Position numbers and translations under genes: made by a program. Below are positions 21,801 to 45,100 of a stretch of 64,000 nucleotides of DNA, in pieces (position 1 is the stretch's first letter; the number at the start of each line of letters is the position of its first letter). The DNA lies in NCBI RefSeq assembly GCF_027595985.1, contig NC_073303.1, positions 27,165,347 to 27,229,346 of the forward strand, in the 5' to 3' direction. The DNA comes from Sorex araneus (lineage: Eukaryota > Chordata > Mammalia > Eulipotyphla > Soricidae). The notes under the pieces are model-generated. The model was not told the origin of the DNA. It was given only the letters and a program-made list of their open reading frames with translations, and searched no databases.

Positions 21801-23148
21801 GTGGCCTTGGGGGCAGCGCCAGGCCAGGAGGGCCCACTAGAGGCACCTGGGCCTTCCCACAGCCCCGCTGAGGGGGGCGGGAGAGCAGCCTGGGTTTCCC
21901 CTGCAGTTCTGGAGGGGCAGGGGGGCCCCACAGCTGCCTGTGGGTCTGAGAAGCCAGACCCCAGGGCTGGGCGGCCAGAGCATGGCCAGTTGGCCCCCTG
22001 CACCCGGGCCTCTCCTGGAGAGGGTCTGATCCCGAGTCCCAGGCGTCACTCGTGTCCTCACGGCAGGCTGGGGTCGGGCCAGGTCACAGGAAACGTCCTT
22101 CCCCGCCAGGACTCAGCCACAGGCCCGAGCAAGGGGCCGACTGCTTTCAGGGGGGCAGCATTGGTCTCCTCATTGAGGGGTCGTCGGGAGCCGTAACAGC
22201 GTTTGGCATGTTCCCGACCTTTCTGCAGGAGGAGAGAGGGAGGGGCCCTTTGTCGGGGAAAGGGGGCTTCCCAGTCATCCTGCCCACGCCCCGTCCACAG
22301 CAGCTCCTGTCCCCCAGACGGCCAGCCACGGCCAGCCACCTGCACCGCCCCCCCTGGGAGCCCTGGGGGAGGTGCAGCAGGAGGACAGGGGCGGAGGGGG
22401 CAGGGGTGGCGGGTCTCCCTGCTGCCCCAGGACCACCTGTGGGGCTCCCAGCGCCTCCCCTCCTTGTTAACGCAGCCTTATTTCACAGCTGACTGCTTCT
22501 GTGGAAATTGGAATACGGATGAACTCCGGGCAGCTGGAAAAGTACCGGGCCGCCCTGGAAGGGCTGCTGGGGCTGGCATCGCCGTCCACCCGGAACGGTT
22601 CGGAGGGCGGCGCCGACACTGTTAATATTACGGGAGCACATCTGAGCAGGTTTGTTTTCCTCCCTCCACCCCCCCTCGGCCCGGCCGTCTCCACAGGGGG
22701 CTCATGGCGGAGCTGTGGGCCGGGACTGTGGGTCAGTGCTCCCGCCGGGGACGGCTCAAGGTCCTGCCATGGTCTCCCAGGCCGATGCCCTCAGGTCAGG
22801 GTGAGGGGTGTCGGAGGGCACACACTCCCTGGGCACCCCTGCAGTCCCCGTGGGGGGGCACGCCCACCCTCAGTGCTGCAGACCCTCCGTGCACGTGCTT
22901 GGCCCCGTCAAGGTCAGCCTGGGCGTCCCGTGCAGGGCGAGGCCTCCTCTGACCGACAGCCTCTGATTGCTTCTCGGGTGCCCGGAAGGGGACAAGGGCA
23001 GAGCGGTGGCCAGCTTGGGCCCTGGGCTCGCCTGGGCTCTGGCGGGAGGAGGAGCGTCCAGCCCTGCTCCCGCCCCGGGAGCCTGACCCAGCCGCAGACC
23101 CGCCACCTCCCTGAGCTTCACGCCCCCTTTGCTCTCCCCAGCAACTGA
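18722..23148 (+). CDS. MLN: MLN: promotilin, spliced coding sequence (4 coding exons)
   Basis: Precursor of motilin, the hormone of duodenal M cells that acts on the GPCR MLNR to drive fasting gut contractions. Coding exons: 18722-18838, 20563-20679, 22489-22649 and 23142-23148, all with AG/GT boundaries and continuous frame, giving 133 codons. Residues 1-25 form a signal peptide (basic MVSRK, then a leucine/alanine core, cleavage after TEA). The hormone starts at residue 26 with [10 protein letters not shown], followed by [11 protein letters not shown] and a basic RKR cleavage site at residues 47-49. The rest is motilin-associated peptide; its stretch [15 protein letters not shown] matches other mammals. 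Two departures: Gly-Arg-Lys-Arg replaces the usual Gly-Gln-Lys-Lys, and the last 27 or so residues after LEGLL do not resemble the human end. Human promotilin is 115 residues. The body of the call is certain; the final splice and C-terminus are less so. Confidence 0.93.
18969..19125 (+). mobile_element. SOR-type SINE in MLN intron 2
   Basis: Sense copy: ggggccgcaaagatagtaca, ggtttgatcctggcgtccca, gagcaccaccggctgtgc. It begins 130 bp after the exon 2 donor. Confidence 0.88.
20110..20350. other. Conserved-looking island in MLN intron 2
   Basis: AT-containing patches in CpG-rich DNA: ccttatgaagaagctgcaca, cccataaatcacctcccggg, ccttttttatcggctccggc and gctttaacttaattaacggg. It lies 210-450 bp upstream of exon 3. 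The composition suggests selection, but no family is recognised. Confidence 0.3.
20563..20679 (+). CDS. MLN: MLN exon 3: motilin C-terminus, processing site, start of associated peptide
   Basis: Acceptor tgctctctctgtcag, 39 codons, donor gtgagc. It encodes [17 protein letters not shown] and onward: the last residues of the hormone, the basic cleavage site and the start of the motilin-associated peptide. The Gln expected at hormone position 22 is Arg (CGG), so Gly-21 is followed by Arg-Lys-Arg, an arrangement typical of amidated peptides. Confidence 0.95.
21276..21557. repeat. Compound (GT)n/(GCATGT)n array in MLN intron 3
   Basis: About 280 bp of alternating purine-pyrimidine sequence (gtgtgtgcatgcatgtgtgt), strongly Z-DNA-prone. 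It carries long spurious frames of Cys/Val or His/Thr repeats on the two strands. Confidence 0.92.
22489..22649 (+). CDS. MLN: MLN exon 4: motilin-associated peptide
   Basis: Acceptor ttatttcacag; frame opens [20 protein letters not shown] and continues AALEGLL, the best conserved part of the associated peptide. After LEGLL the reading becomes lineage-specific ([14 protein letters not shown], then an NIT glycosylation-type sequon). The first usable donor is gtttgt at 22650, giving 53 codons plus two bases. A different donor or a frame-altering change near codon 28 cannot be excluded. Confidence 0.8.
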
Positions 23149-23312
23149 GTGACGCCCCCTCAGGGAGAAGGTGCTGGGGGGGCCATCCACCCCAAGCAGC
23201 GCCCTGGAGAGCCCAGGAGCCCACCTGCTGGACGTGGAGGAAAGACCCCCTCTCCCAAGCAGGCTCCCCACCGCCTTCCCCACCAGCCAATAAAAGTGAG
23301 CAACCCACCGAG
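23142..23312 (+). other. MLN: MLN exon 5: last codon, stop and 3' UTR
   Basis: Acceptor with a good pyrimidine tract (ccctttgctctccccag). Joined to exon 4 it completes Ser, adds Asn and stops (TGA 23146-23148). The 3' UTR is about 160 nt with AATAAA at 23289-23294 and a GT-containing stretch downstream, so cleavage near 23,310 is likely. The short UTR and close signal are typical of small peptide-hormone genes. Confidence 0.65.
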
Positions 23313-23461
23313 ACGGCTCTTTTATTGACTATTTTAATTTCCGCATGTCAGACTCGGGGCAGGCCCGCCGGGGTGGACGCAGCTCCGCGGAGCTGACCCC
23401 GCGCCTCTGGGGAAGGTCTGGTTTTCTGCGCGTTTGCCCCTCCGTGGAAGGCGAGGGCACC

Positions 23462-23600
23462 GGGCCAGGAGGGAGCCCAGCGGGAAGGGCACTTGCCTGG
23501 CAGGCTGGGCCCAGGCCCCGACACCCTCGGGTTCCCCGAGCCCCGCCAGGAGTGAACCCTGAGCAAGAGCCAGGAGTGGTCCCCAAACAAGACACAAATG
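23462..23600 (+). mobile_element. SOR-type SINE, old
   Basis: gggccaggagggagcccagc, cccgccaggagtgaaccctg, ccccaaacaagacac. Confidence 0.7.
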
Positions 23601-23819
23601 AATAGGGAAACGGAGGCACCCCCCCCCCCGCCACTGTGTGAGTGGCAGAGTGGGCTGGGCTCGGGACTCGATTCTGAGGCGGGTCTCGGCTTCCCGGCCA
23701 GCACCAGGTGCAGCCGGCCGAGAGCCCAGAGGCCCCTGCAGCCCGGCCCCGGCCCTTTCACCGCCCGCAGCCCTGGCAAAAGCCAGGAGGTGAGATCTGC
23801 CGAGAAACCTGGGGCCGGG

Positions 23820-24000
23820 GCCCCAGCGAAGAGGAAATTACTATCATCATTACCACCTTGTGACTAGATGCTCTGGCATCCACAGAAAATTACACGGCCA
23901 GACACTTATTTCTGCCTTCTCGACAAAACCGGATGGGAAATTTTGTCCTAATTTAATTTTGCATTAATGAATGTTCATTTATTTATCAACCGGGGCCGGA
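23820..24000. other. AT-rich island downstream of MLN
   Basis: aggaaattactatcatcatt, gacacttatttctgccttct, cctaatttaattttgcatta: AT-rich, non-repetitive, between GC-rich flanks and just before a GT microsatellite. Possible regulatory element; no coding potential. Confidence 0.35.
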
Positions 24001-24070
24001 GTGGACTTGCACTGCCTCCATCCACAGTTCTCCTGGCAATTAGGTCCAGAACCCCAACCGCTGAGAGTGA

Positions 24071-24071
<1 letters not shown>

Positions 24072-24126
<55 letters not shown>
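24072..24126. repeat. (GT)n microsatellite
   Basis: About 26 uninterrupted GT units after gagtgagt. Confidence 0.96.
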
Positions 24127-24128
<2 letters not shown>

Positions 24129-25189
24129 GAGGGCGTCACTGAGAGCTGGGACCACCAGAGCACCCCAACCCCTCCGAAAGGATGCTATGAGGACCGCCCG
24201 CCCCGCCCCGCCCCTGCGACTGCCCCCTCCCACGCTCCCCACGCCCGAGTCCCACCAATCGGGCTGCAGGACACGCTGCCAAGATGCAGGGGAAGAACGC
24301 AGCTTGAAGGCAGAGCAGTCAGAAGCAGGGTCTGCAGGGCATGAGGCCGGGGGGAGGGGGAGGGAAGGGGAGGGGAAAATCATGTGCAGGACGCCCCCCG
24401 GCCCCCCCACCCCCCGATCCCCACACCGCTTCCCTCTGCTCTCTGCAACCTGCTTCCAGACGCGGAAGAATAAAACGCGCCGTCTCTCTCCCCAGAACAC
24501 AGACTTTTGTCCCACCCTCTGTGCTGCCTGAGACCTGTGTCCCCCCACCGAGGGGCCAGGGTCCCCCCAGCGCCCTCCTGGGGGTCTCCTTTCACGGGGG
24601 GGCCAGGACGCGGGGCTGCGGGCTTTCAAAGGCGGCTCAGCCAGGCGCAGGGCTGCGCGTCCCAACCCTCACCCGGGCCTCTGATGTGCTTCTGGATAAC
24701 AAGCCACGACAGCCCCCACCCCCAGCCCCCGCGCCCGCGTCCGTGTGTCCCCGCAGATGCTCAGAAGCAGCCGCTGCTTTCTTCTCCCCGTCCCCCTCCT
24801 GCCCCCGCCCGATGTCTCACAGTCGGCCCAGATCATTCTTTCTCTCCAGCGAGCACCTCCAGCTTCCAGGCAGCCTGGGAGAAACGGGGGCAGAGAGGAT
24901 GCTGCGAGCTGCACCCAGAGGGAAGGGCCACAGGAGAGAGATGCTCGTGGTCAGAGCCACAGACCCCGGGGCTGGGACCCCGGGCAGGAAGAGAGAGGGC
25001 CCGGCAGCCCCCTGCCCACACCACCGCCTCACCGCCCCTCCCATCTCCCAGGGGTGTCTCAGGAAAACCCCCCGAGACTCCTCCCCCCAAGTCTGCAGTT
25101 TCGGGGGGCGGTCACAGAGGGGTCCCCCCTCACGTGGGACGTGCCTTGAGCGGCACGGGCCCACTGCGGGTGACGGGGCAACCTGTGCT

Positions 25190-25440
25190 GAGCCCGTGAG
25201 ATGGAAGATGATGAGGTATTTTCTCGATAACCACGTCGGTGTGATTTTATAATTACGGAGCTCCGTGGATTTGCCATGAAATTGAATAGTTAAAAGCAAA
25301 GAGTAATTGCCTGATATCTGTACTCTGTAATTTAGTATAATCTAATCATGGACAAAGCCCAAAAGAAAATGCTCTGAAAGCATTACATTTTTCTTCATAC
25401 ACAACTCGTTATTGACGTCGGGGAGCGAGCGGATTCGAGG
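25190..25440. other. AT-rich island, candidate enhancer
   Basis: Non-repetitive, with many homeodomain-type cores (ataattac, gtaattgc, gtaatttag, tctaatcatgg) and a CRE-like TGACGTCGG at about 25,413-25,421. It lies between MLN and LEMD2 and contrasts strongly with flanks rich in GC. Confidence 0.4.
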
Positions 25441-25807
25441 CCTCTAAAGGAGCTCTTTCCCCACAGCCACCCAGGCGCGCGTGGCCGGAGAGAGCGTTTT
25501 GTGCGGCTGTCAGCACATTCTGAAAAGCAGTTGACCTCGCTGCCCGAGACGGGTGCTGGCATTTCTCCAGGGCAGCCCTCACTCGGATCAACAGTGAGGA
25601 AAAGGGAGTCTCCATCCCACCCCGCTTTTCAGGACAAAAGGAACCTGGGGGTGCTGGGGTCCTTACAGCCGAAAGCCGAGCCCGCGTGCCCTCCACACCC
25701 ATCTCTGATTACACTTTCCCCATTCCCCCGTGATCAGATCCAGCTCAGAATAGCGGAGAGAAATGCAGGTGACAAGCTGGTTCAAGAGAAAGTATGGGAT
25801 CCCAGCA

Positions 25808-25810
25808 TTT

Positions 25811-25849
<39 letters not shown>

Positions 25850-25990
25850 TTTTTTGCTTTTTGGGTTACACCCGGCGATGCACAGGGATTACTCCTGGCG
25901 GTGCTCAGGGAACCATATGGGATCCCAGGAATCGAACCTGGGTCTGCCTTGTGCAAGGAAGACGCCCTCCCCACTGTGCTATCGCGTCTG
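25808..25990 (-). mobile_element. SOR SINE with (TTTA)n tail, recent
   Basis: Antisense: (TTTA)n at 25,811-25,852 (a TAAA-type poly(A) derivative), gggttacacccggcgatgca and on to ctgtgctatcgc. The internal module is a little shorter than usual. Confidence 0.92.
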
Positions 25991-26914
25991 TAAGGACCTG
26001 GTAAGTGAGAGTGGGCTTTCTGCAGGCAGCGGAGAATGGAGCGCACTGAAAGATTTATGGCTGTTATTATGACCAGGCTCTGCCGAGACAGAGAGGTCAG
26101 CGGGCCTGCGGGGAGGCCGCCCTCCGGGAGAGCGGGAGAGCGGCGCGTCCCTGAAGCAGCCCCTCTCCCCGCCGGGCATGCGGTCGGTCCCTAAGTAGAT
26201 CTGGACACTGCCGCGTGTTTGGCCTCTTGTGCCCTTAATAACTCGGGAAGCCCGGCCAGAGCCCGAGCCGCTCACCTTCAAACAGAAAAACCCACAACAG
26301 CGCGATGAGAAAAGAGGGCACCGCGGGCAGCGGGGAGCAAGGCCAGCACCGGGGGCAGGCTGTGAGGCGGGTGGGGGGGAGGCCCCGGGGGTCGGGGCTG
26401 TGGTTTCAGAACACCCCTGTCAAACCTAATTACCCGCAGGCTGACTTCACACAAGAGCCTGGGGCGGAGCTTGGGGATGAAGGAGGCCAAGCGTCACCCG
26501 CCCAGGCTCAGGGGCGGGGAGTCCGGGAGAGAAACGGGGAGTCACACTGACTTCCTCAATCAGGCCGCGAGATTCCGTCTCCCAGGGGCTGGCGAGGGCG
26601 GCCCTGATCAGCAGGGACCCCTGCGGAGCGCCATCCTGCGTGCAGGTCTCTCACGCCCACACCCACTAGGTCGATGCCAGGAGCTTCCAGAAGCTGCAGT
26701 GGAGGCTGGAGGCCGGAGGGTGGGAGCACAGGCCCCAGCTGTGACTGTGATTGGTTCTAGGCTGGAGGGTAGACATGGGCGGGGCGGGGGGGGGGCGCTG
26801 GGGAGGGCTCCGGGCCATTAGGCCTGGATGCTCGGAGAGCAGCGGTGGGCCCCCAACACAAGGGAGGCTGACAAAGCCCACACGGGGGGCCCCGCTGGGG
26901 GTGGCTCCAGTTCA

Positions 26915-27250
26915 GTACATATTTTTAAATCGCCCCGAGATCCATTGTGATGAAATAGACCGTAACTCTGTGTAATGCCGTACCGTTAACTTTGTTTAAG
27001 CATCAGTTTCAGGCCCTCTTAGAATACCCGGGGCCGGTATTGATGCCGAAAGGCTCATTCTTTATATATTGAAGTGCACAGCTGCAAGGAGTCGCACAAA
27101 TGTTACCAACTCATTTGTCATGCAAACAGTGCTTCAGAAAGAAATAAAATACTATTATGTGGTATATGTGTTAGGCAATCACTATATCAAATTCATGGCA
27201 TTCCGTGCAAACACAGGCAGAGGAAAGGAAAACAACACTTGGTAAGAGAA
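26915..27250. other. AT-rich island with octamer-type motifs
   Basis: Roughly 330 bp, non-repetitive and AT-rich: tacatatttttaaatcgccc, tcatttgtcatgcaaacagt (ATGCAAA octamer core), ggcaatcactatatcaaatt. It sits 1.2-1.5 kb upstream of LEMD2 and may be regulatory DNA. Confidence 0.4.
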
Positions 27251-28179
27251 ATCTCGCCACATGGGAGCGGCTCAGCCGGGGCGGTGGGCGGGCAGCAGCG
27301 GGAGCCTGACCCAGCCGGGCTGTCGTTCCCCCACGGGGGCGGCGGTGTCCGAGGTCTCTCTGGAGCAGCACGTGGCAAACCCTGGCACCGGGGCCTTGGC
27401 CCCAGGCCCAGAAAGGGCACCAGAGGGGACACGGGGGTGTAGGAAGGCTAGAGAGACCGGAGAGGGAAGAGGGAGCTGAGATAGAGGGGCAGGAGGGGAC
27501 GGAACCCAGCGGCCTGCAGCAGGTTTCTGGGAAAAGCAGCCCATGCGGGATGTGGACAGAATATAAAAAGGGAGAGGGAGACAGCGGAGACCCTGAACCG
27601 CAGTTCTGTTTCACTTGCTACCTCTCCCCCAGCTTCCCCGCGGGCGTTCTCCACGAAGAGCCTTCTTATAACCAAGTCCCGGGGAGGCTGCAGCGCTGGA
27701 CGCGGGTTAGGCACAGACACCAGGTCCCAAGCACCTGGGCAAAGCTCTTCCCACCCTCACAGAGACCCGGGGGTCGTGGCTGGCCAACAAGTAAGCCCAC
27801 ACAGCTAGCCAGGGGTGGAGCTGGAGCTGGCACTCCAGAACCCCTACCCTGAGCACGGAAGACACAACCCCCAGCGGAGATGCAGAGGAAGCCGTCTCCC
27901 TCCTGTGGGAAACAGCAGCTCGTCTTCCACGGAGAAGAAGCTCGTCCATTAAATCAACACAACTCGACTGGACGCCTACCACCTGCCTCCCAAGCCCCCC
28001 GCCCCACGGAGCCGAGGATTAAGGGATGCACACCCTGGGGCCAGGGAGCAAGGCAACGTGAGCTAGAGCGCATGTGCAAAATTCGTCCCCACCCCCTTCC
28101 ATGGGCCTCTGGTTGAGCCCCCAAAAATATGGTGGGAAAGAGGGAAACACAGGGAGAGACGAGGAGAAAGAAATAAGGT

Positions 28180-28375
28180 TCCTTTAAAAAAATTTTTTTT
28201 AATTGAATCACCGTGAGATACAGTTACAGATTTACAAACTTTCCGTCACACAAGGATGGAGTAGCCATCCCTCCACCGGTGCCCATTCTCCACCACCAAT
28301 GTTCCCAGTATCCCTCCCGCCACCCCCTCAGCCCCCTCCCCCTCTGTAGTAGGCACATTCCCTCTTAAGAGACAA
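28180..28375 (-). mobile_element. LINE-like 3' fragment next to the LEMD2 promoter
   Basis: T-run at its left edge, then ttgaatcaccgtgagataca, catccctccaccggtgccca and ctccaccaccaatgttccca, typical of antisense 3' ends of LINE elements in shrews. It ends about 70 bp before the first ATGGC motif of the LEMD2 promoter. Confidence 0.5.
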
Positions 28376-28439
28376 GGTTCTTGGGAAACACCGTTGAGTG
28401 CAAGAGTGAGAGTGGAGGGGGGAAAAGAAATCACTGGAC

Positions 28440-40349
<11,910 letters not shown>

Positions 40350-41112
40350 GCCCTGGGCGGCTCTGTGCCGCAGGGCCGCCCGCCCGCCGGTGCTGATTCA
40401 CTCTTGCCTTGGCTGCACCTTCCTCCACCCGCCTCCAGTCCGGCTGGACTCACACGAGCCCAGCGGACACGGGCTGCCCTGAAGGCAGGGGGACCCCAGG
40501 GGGGTGCTGGTCGGCCCGTCTGCCCTTCTCGCAGGAGAGGGAGAAGGGCTGAGTACGGGCGGGCGGGGGTGCACCCCCGGCCCCTGGGGGGTGCTGGGCC
40601 AGGGTGGGAAGTGGCCGGGTGGGGCGGGAGCAGCTTGTCCATGTGCCTTCAGAGGGTGTGACCGGGAGCTTGGGGGGAGGGGAGCCTGGCCTGGGCCCGC
40701 CTGGGCCTCTGTCCGAAGCGGGAGCTGCACCGCAGGAGGACTCTCGAGAAACACCTGCCCCGGGCAGGCAGGGCCCTGCGGTCAGCCGTGAGGGTGCCCG
40801 TCCAGCCGCCAGGAGGAATTTGGAGTAGGCCCTGCCCCAGGCCAAGTGGGATTCCAGCCCCGTGTGGGCGAGACCGCCCAGCCAGCAGAGCAGGGGGCTG
40901 CGTGCCCGTGAGCGCCGGGCTGCGCTGCTGCCCCCTGCTGGCTGCCCACCCGCAGCCCAGGTATCAGCAGAGGGCGGGGAGCCCGGGGGGGCCGCTCTGC
41001 CCCCCCAGAGAGACAGACCAACACTGGGTGGCCTCAAGGCACCAGGCTCTCCTTTCTGGTCTGCTGGTATTTTTTGTTTTCGTAATAAAGCTCCAGTCTC
41101 CCTCATTGAGCA
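40350..41112 (+). other. LEMD2: LEMD2 3' UTR and polyadenylation site
   Basis: AATAAA at 41084-41089 follows a T-rich stretch (tattttttgttttcg), with a T-rich element about 25 bp further on, so cleavage near 41,110 is likely. The UTR would be about 760 nt. Other AATAAA copies occur at about 41,249 and 42,057 and could serve longer forms. Confidence 0.65.
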
Positions 41113-41659
41113 ATACTCTCGTTTCCTCTGATGTCTGGATACTCGGCAGGGCTGGAGCCCGCGCGGCCCCCCGCAGCGAGACCCCCTCGAGGCCAGGCGC
41201 CGAACCACTGCAGCAGGCTTCAGTGTCAGGGTTGGATCCGTTGGATAAATAAATTATTTATTGAAAACGTACGTGTCTCATCCAAGAGCCTTTCCTCTCC
41301 CCTGCTGGGCAGTGGCGCGGGCGGAGGGTGTGGTTTGGAGGGCGGCCCGCCAGGACGTCACTCGGGACCGTCCCCCGGACTGAGCTCCCCAGAGGCCCAC
41401 TACCCTGCATGCCCAGGACCAGCCATGCAGCCCTAGAGGCTCCCTGTGCTCGGGGAAGGGGGCAGAGACAGGTGTGCTGCTGGCACCAGGGGGCACCAAG
41501 GTCCAGCCTCTGAGCCGTGGGCCGGCCCCCCGTGTGGGCTGTGGGTGGGAATGATGCGGTGTGGACAGAATGATGCCCACGGCCAGACGGGGACGCAGAG
41601 GGCCACGCCAAGGACGCAGAGAAGCCAGCCCCCTTTCCTCCTCTGCATCTCTGTCTTTG

Positions 41660-41815
41660 TAGGGACCGTGGGGTTGCTCATGCCCACTGGTGCCCACCAG
41701 TGCTCAGGGGTTCCTCCCGGCAGCATGTGGCCAGGGGCGTCTGCAGTGCCCAGGATCGAGCCTGGGTGGCCGCACACATGGCCAGTGCCTTGGCCTGTCC
41801 TGGCCCTCTGGCCCC
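41660..41815 (-). mobile_element. SOR-type SINE, old
   Basis: ccagtgctcaggggttcctc, cccaggatcgagcctgggtg, ctggccctctggcccc. Confidence 0.7.
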
Positions 41816-42159
41816 TGTGTTTCACCTGAGCTGTCAGGGACAGCCCGGAGCCCAGGGAGCCCCTCCATGCAGACAGCCCGAGCCCGCAGCCCCAGCCTCT
41901 GAAGGGCCCCAGCTCCCCCTCAAGCCTCTGACTTCACCAGGGCAGGGGTGGTCCCAGGTGGGGTCCAGACCAACCCTGTGGACCGCTGAGAAGTTGCCAG
42001 CCCACCCCAGCTCCTGCCACTCCTGGTGACAAACGGTCCTGAGGGCTCAGTGGAACCAATAAAGCATCTTCGGGGGAGTGAGGGAGAAGCTGTACCCCAC
42101 AAATCTCGGCCACAGTGTCCACCCAGGAGCGTCCGGGAGCTCTGCTCGAGGAGAAGGTA

Positions 42160-42260
42160 AACACGGCCATTTGTCACTGACTGATCATCAGAACTGCGGG
42201 AGCAGCTGCTCCCCCTTAATTAATACACCATTGACTTTGCGCCTCAGACAAGACGCCGTC
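42160..42260. other. Small AT-richer island downstream of LEMD2
   Basis: gccatttgtcactgactgat, cccttaattaatacaccatt: non-repetitive, between GC-rich flanks. Function unknown. Confidence 0.25.
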
Positions 42261-42627
42261 GGAGAGGCAGGTGTGCGGACGCAGAGCCATTATCCTGCCG
42301 GCCTCCCCGCAGGGAAGGGGTGGGATGCCTCTGCTCCCCGTCCACCAGGCACCCCGGGACAGTCCTCGGGGCGGCCAGGGCAGAGCGCAGGCTGGCCGAG
42401 GCGTGCGGGGGGGGGGGGCAGCACGGCGGGGGCTGGGCAGGCGCCCTGCTGCCTGGTGCCGCCTGGCTTCCTCCTCTGTGGTGGTGGTGCAACTCCCCAC
42501 CAGGACCCTAGGCCCTGGGGTCACTCACCCCTAAGTCCCTGCAACCACTGGGCATGTGTGGGGCTGCTGGGAGTGAGGGACGGGGCGTGAGCGCAAGGAG
42601 AAGAGAACGGTAGTCCAGAGCCCAGGA

Positions 42628-43130
42628 TGCACACACACATGCACACATACACATGTGTGCACGAATACATATGCACATGTGCATGCACATACACATACAT
42701 GTACACACATTGACACACATGCACATGTGTGCACACATACATATGCACGCACATATGCACATGCGCATGCATACACACATACACGTACATACACATTGAC
42801 ACACATGCACACAAACATACATATATGTGTGGTCACCTGTGTGCACACAAATATGCATATATGCACATATATGCACATGCACATACACGCACACACAAGC
42901 ACATACTCCCACACTCATACACATACAAATGCACACACATGTACTCCTACACATAAACACACAGAATCTCACAAGTGCTCACACACACACACATGCACAC
43001 ACTTTAACATGCACACACTGTAGGGTACACTCACAGCACATACGCATGCACACAGGTGCACACTCACATGCACACACAAGCACACATGCACACACGCAAT
43101 AGTTTGAGTCTGCTCTCACACACACACGTA
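42628..43130. repeat. CA-rich compound microsatellite, about 500 bp
   Basis: Interrupted acac/atgcacac/acatac units, cryptically periodic at about 6-12 bp. It opens frames of His-Thr repeats (+) and Cys-Val-Met repeats (-) without coding meaning. Confidence 0.93.
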
Positions 43131-43924
43131 CCCCTGTCTGTCTCTCACACACGTGCACTGCTGGGCCCCCTGCCAGCCCTGCCCTCCTGCGCCCACCCTC
43201 CTGCCGGCCTCCCCACGCCTGACCCTGCTGCCCCCAGCCCTCCTCATGTCCCCTCTCCCCTGCACCCCATCACCCTCGGGGCCCCATTCACTCCCACTCG
43301 CCCCGCAGGTCACAGGTGTGGCCCTCAGCCGCCCAGGCTCCCGTGGGCGTGGATCTGGGGTTCTCTCACGGTGTCCCCAGCACTCAGGACGGGCCCGGAC
43401 AGGAGAGCCCGGTGCTGACACGACACGTCTGGATGCCTCTGCCCCCTTGCCTGAGGCAGGCACCCCGGCCTGCCCTGCTGTGCCCCCCGTCCTGGCCTGC
43501 CCTGCTGTTTCCCCCCGTCCCGGCCTGCCTGCTCTGCCCCCCCGTCCTGGGCTCCAGCCTGCAGATCTCCATGAAGCCCTCCAGGAGCAGGGACCGGCCG
43601 AGAGCTGGAGAAGGGTGGGGGTCCAGCTTCCCTCAGGACCTCCACAGCATCGTCCCAGAAGGGACCTTGGGGGCACGAGGCCTGGGGTGCAATCTCAGGG
43701 GGCCTGTGAAATGCTCATGGGCCCCCCCACGTGTGTTTCTCTTCCTCATGCCATCTCCGTAACACCTGGCCCTGGCTCCCCGAGGCCTCGGAGCTTCCTG
43801 GGAGGGATCAGTGTTCTGCCTCATCGTTGAGAGAGGGTGGGAGCTGGTTACCAGGGAAACCAGCCAGCCAGGGCGGGTCCTTCTGTCCCGCCCCCCCCCC
43901 CCGCCTGCAGGGAGGGGCTGCGGG

Positions 43925-44056
43925 CTGGGCTCCTTACTGAGGACCCCTGAGTCACCCACTGCTGAACCCCAGCACTGCAGGAGCCCCGCCAGGGGGATTC
44001 CCGAGCACAGAGCCATGAGTAAGGCCTGAACCTGCTGGCTGTGGCCCCCGAAGCAA
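43925..44056 (+). mobile_element. SOR-type SINE, old
   Basis: gaaccccagcactgcaggag, cccgagcacagagccatgag, ggctgtggcccccgaagcaa. Confidence 0.65.
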
Positions 44057-44964
44057 AGAGAAAGTCTGTGGGGTCAGGACGGGGTCTTGGCCGGGTGCAG
44101 CAGGAGAGCTTAGCAACGGAGGCCTGACGATAAAGAACTGAAACCAAAAGCTCCGGATGTGGCCCCAAGGGAGGGTCTCGGGGGTCCTGGGCTGGTGAGC
44201 ACGTGGGGCTGGGGGGCTCGAGCCTGGGCTTCTCCTCCACGGCGGCTGGTCCGTGTTCATTACCGTGGTAATAAACCAGGGATGTGTCAAGGCCCCCCAG
44301 TCCTGCGGGCCCTTCCAGCCGCCTAATTGGCCCCCAGGAGGCGGCTGGCACCTGCGCTCACAGCTGGCCAGGGCCCGGCTGGCCGCCTGAACTCGCTGGG
44401 GCTCCGGCATCTGCAGAGGAGTCTGGGTGGCCCATCCTCGGCCATGTGAGCCGAGGGTTCCCACGGGGGCATGGTGTCAGACCACGGCGGGTTCTCGCCT
44501 CCCCCCACCCCTGTGCTCCCCCCATCCCCGCGCTCCCCCACTCCACCGCCATGGCTGAGATTGGCCGGGGGTGGGGGAACCTGATACGGGGGCCAGACAG
44601 ACACGGGGGACCATGTGAGAGGGGCCCGGGGGATGGGGCCCCGGAGAGGTGAGCTCCCTGCAGCGCCGGGGTCTGAGACTTGAGCCAACGGGGCTCAGGA
44701 CAGGCCAGAACACTCCATCCCTGTGGGCAGCGCGGGCCAGACCGCGGCCGGGGACCCAAAGCCAGGGGCAGGGGGAGGGCACCGGGGGGCAAACCACGCC
44801 GGCATTACCCACCCCAGGGGCCAGGCTGGCCTCCCCCCACGTCCCCGGGCCAGAGGGACAAGAGCAAAGGCCCGAGCAGGGCCTGGAGGACCGGGAGGCA
44901 GCTGGGCGGGCCCCGCAGAGAGGGGTGGGGTGCGGACGCTACAGCCCAACTGCGAGCTGCTTCT

Positions 44965-45100
44965 GCTCCGGAAGGAGACAGGGCAGAGTACAGTAATTTT
45001 CTTCAGTGAAAACAGGCAACAGAATTCCCTCCGCCGCGCTCCCCTGGCAATTAAGCCCTTCTCTGCAAATGAAATGATCTGCTTTGCATGGGGCTAATCT
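44965..45100. other. AT-richer island with two octamer-type motifs
   Basis: tacagtaattttcttcagtg, ctctgcaaatgaaatgatct, gctttgcatggggctaatct: TGCAAAT and CTTTGCAT within 30 bp. Non-repetitive; possible regulatory element. Confidence 0.3.
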
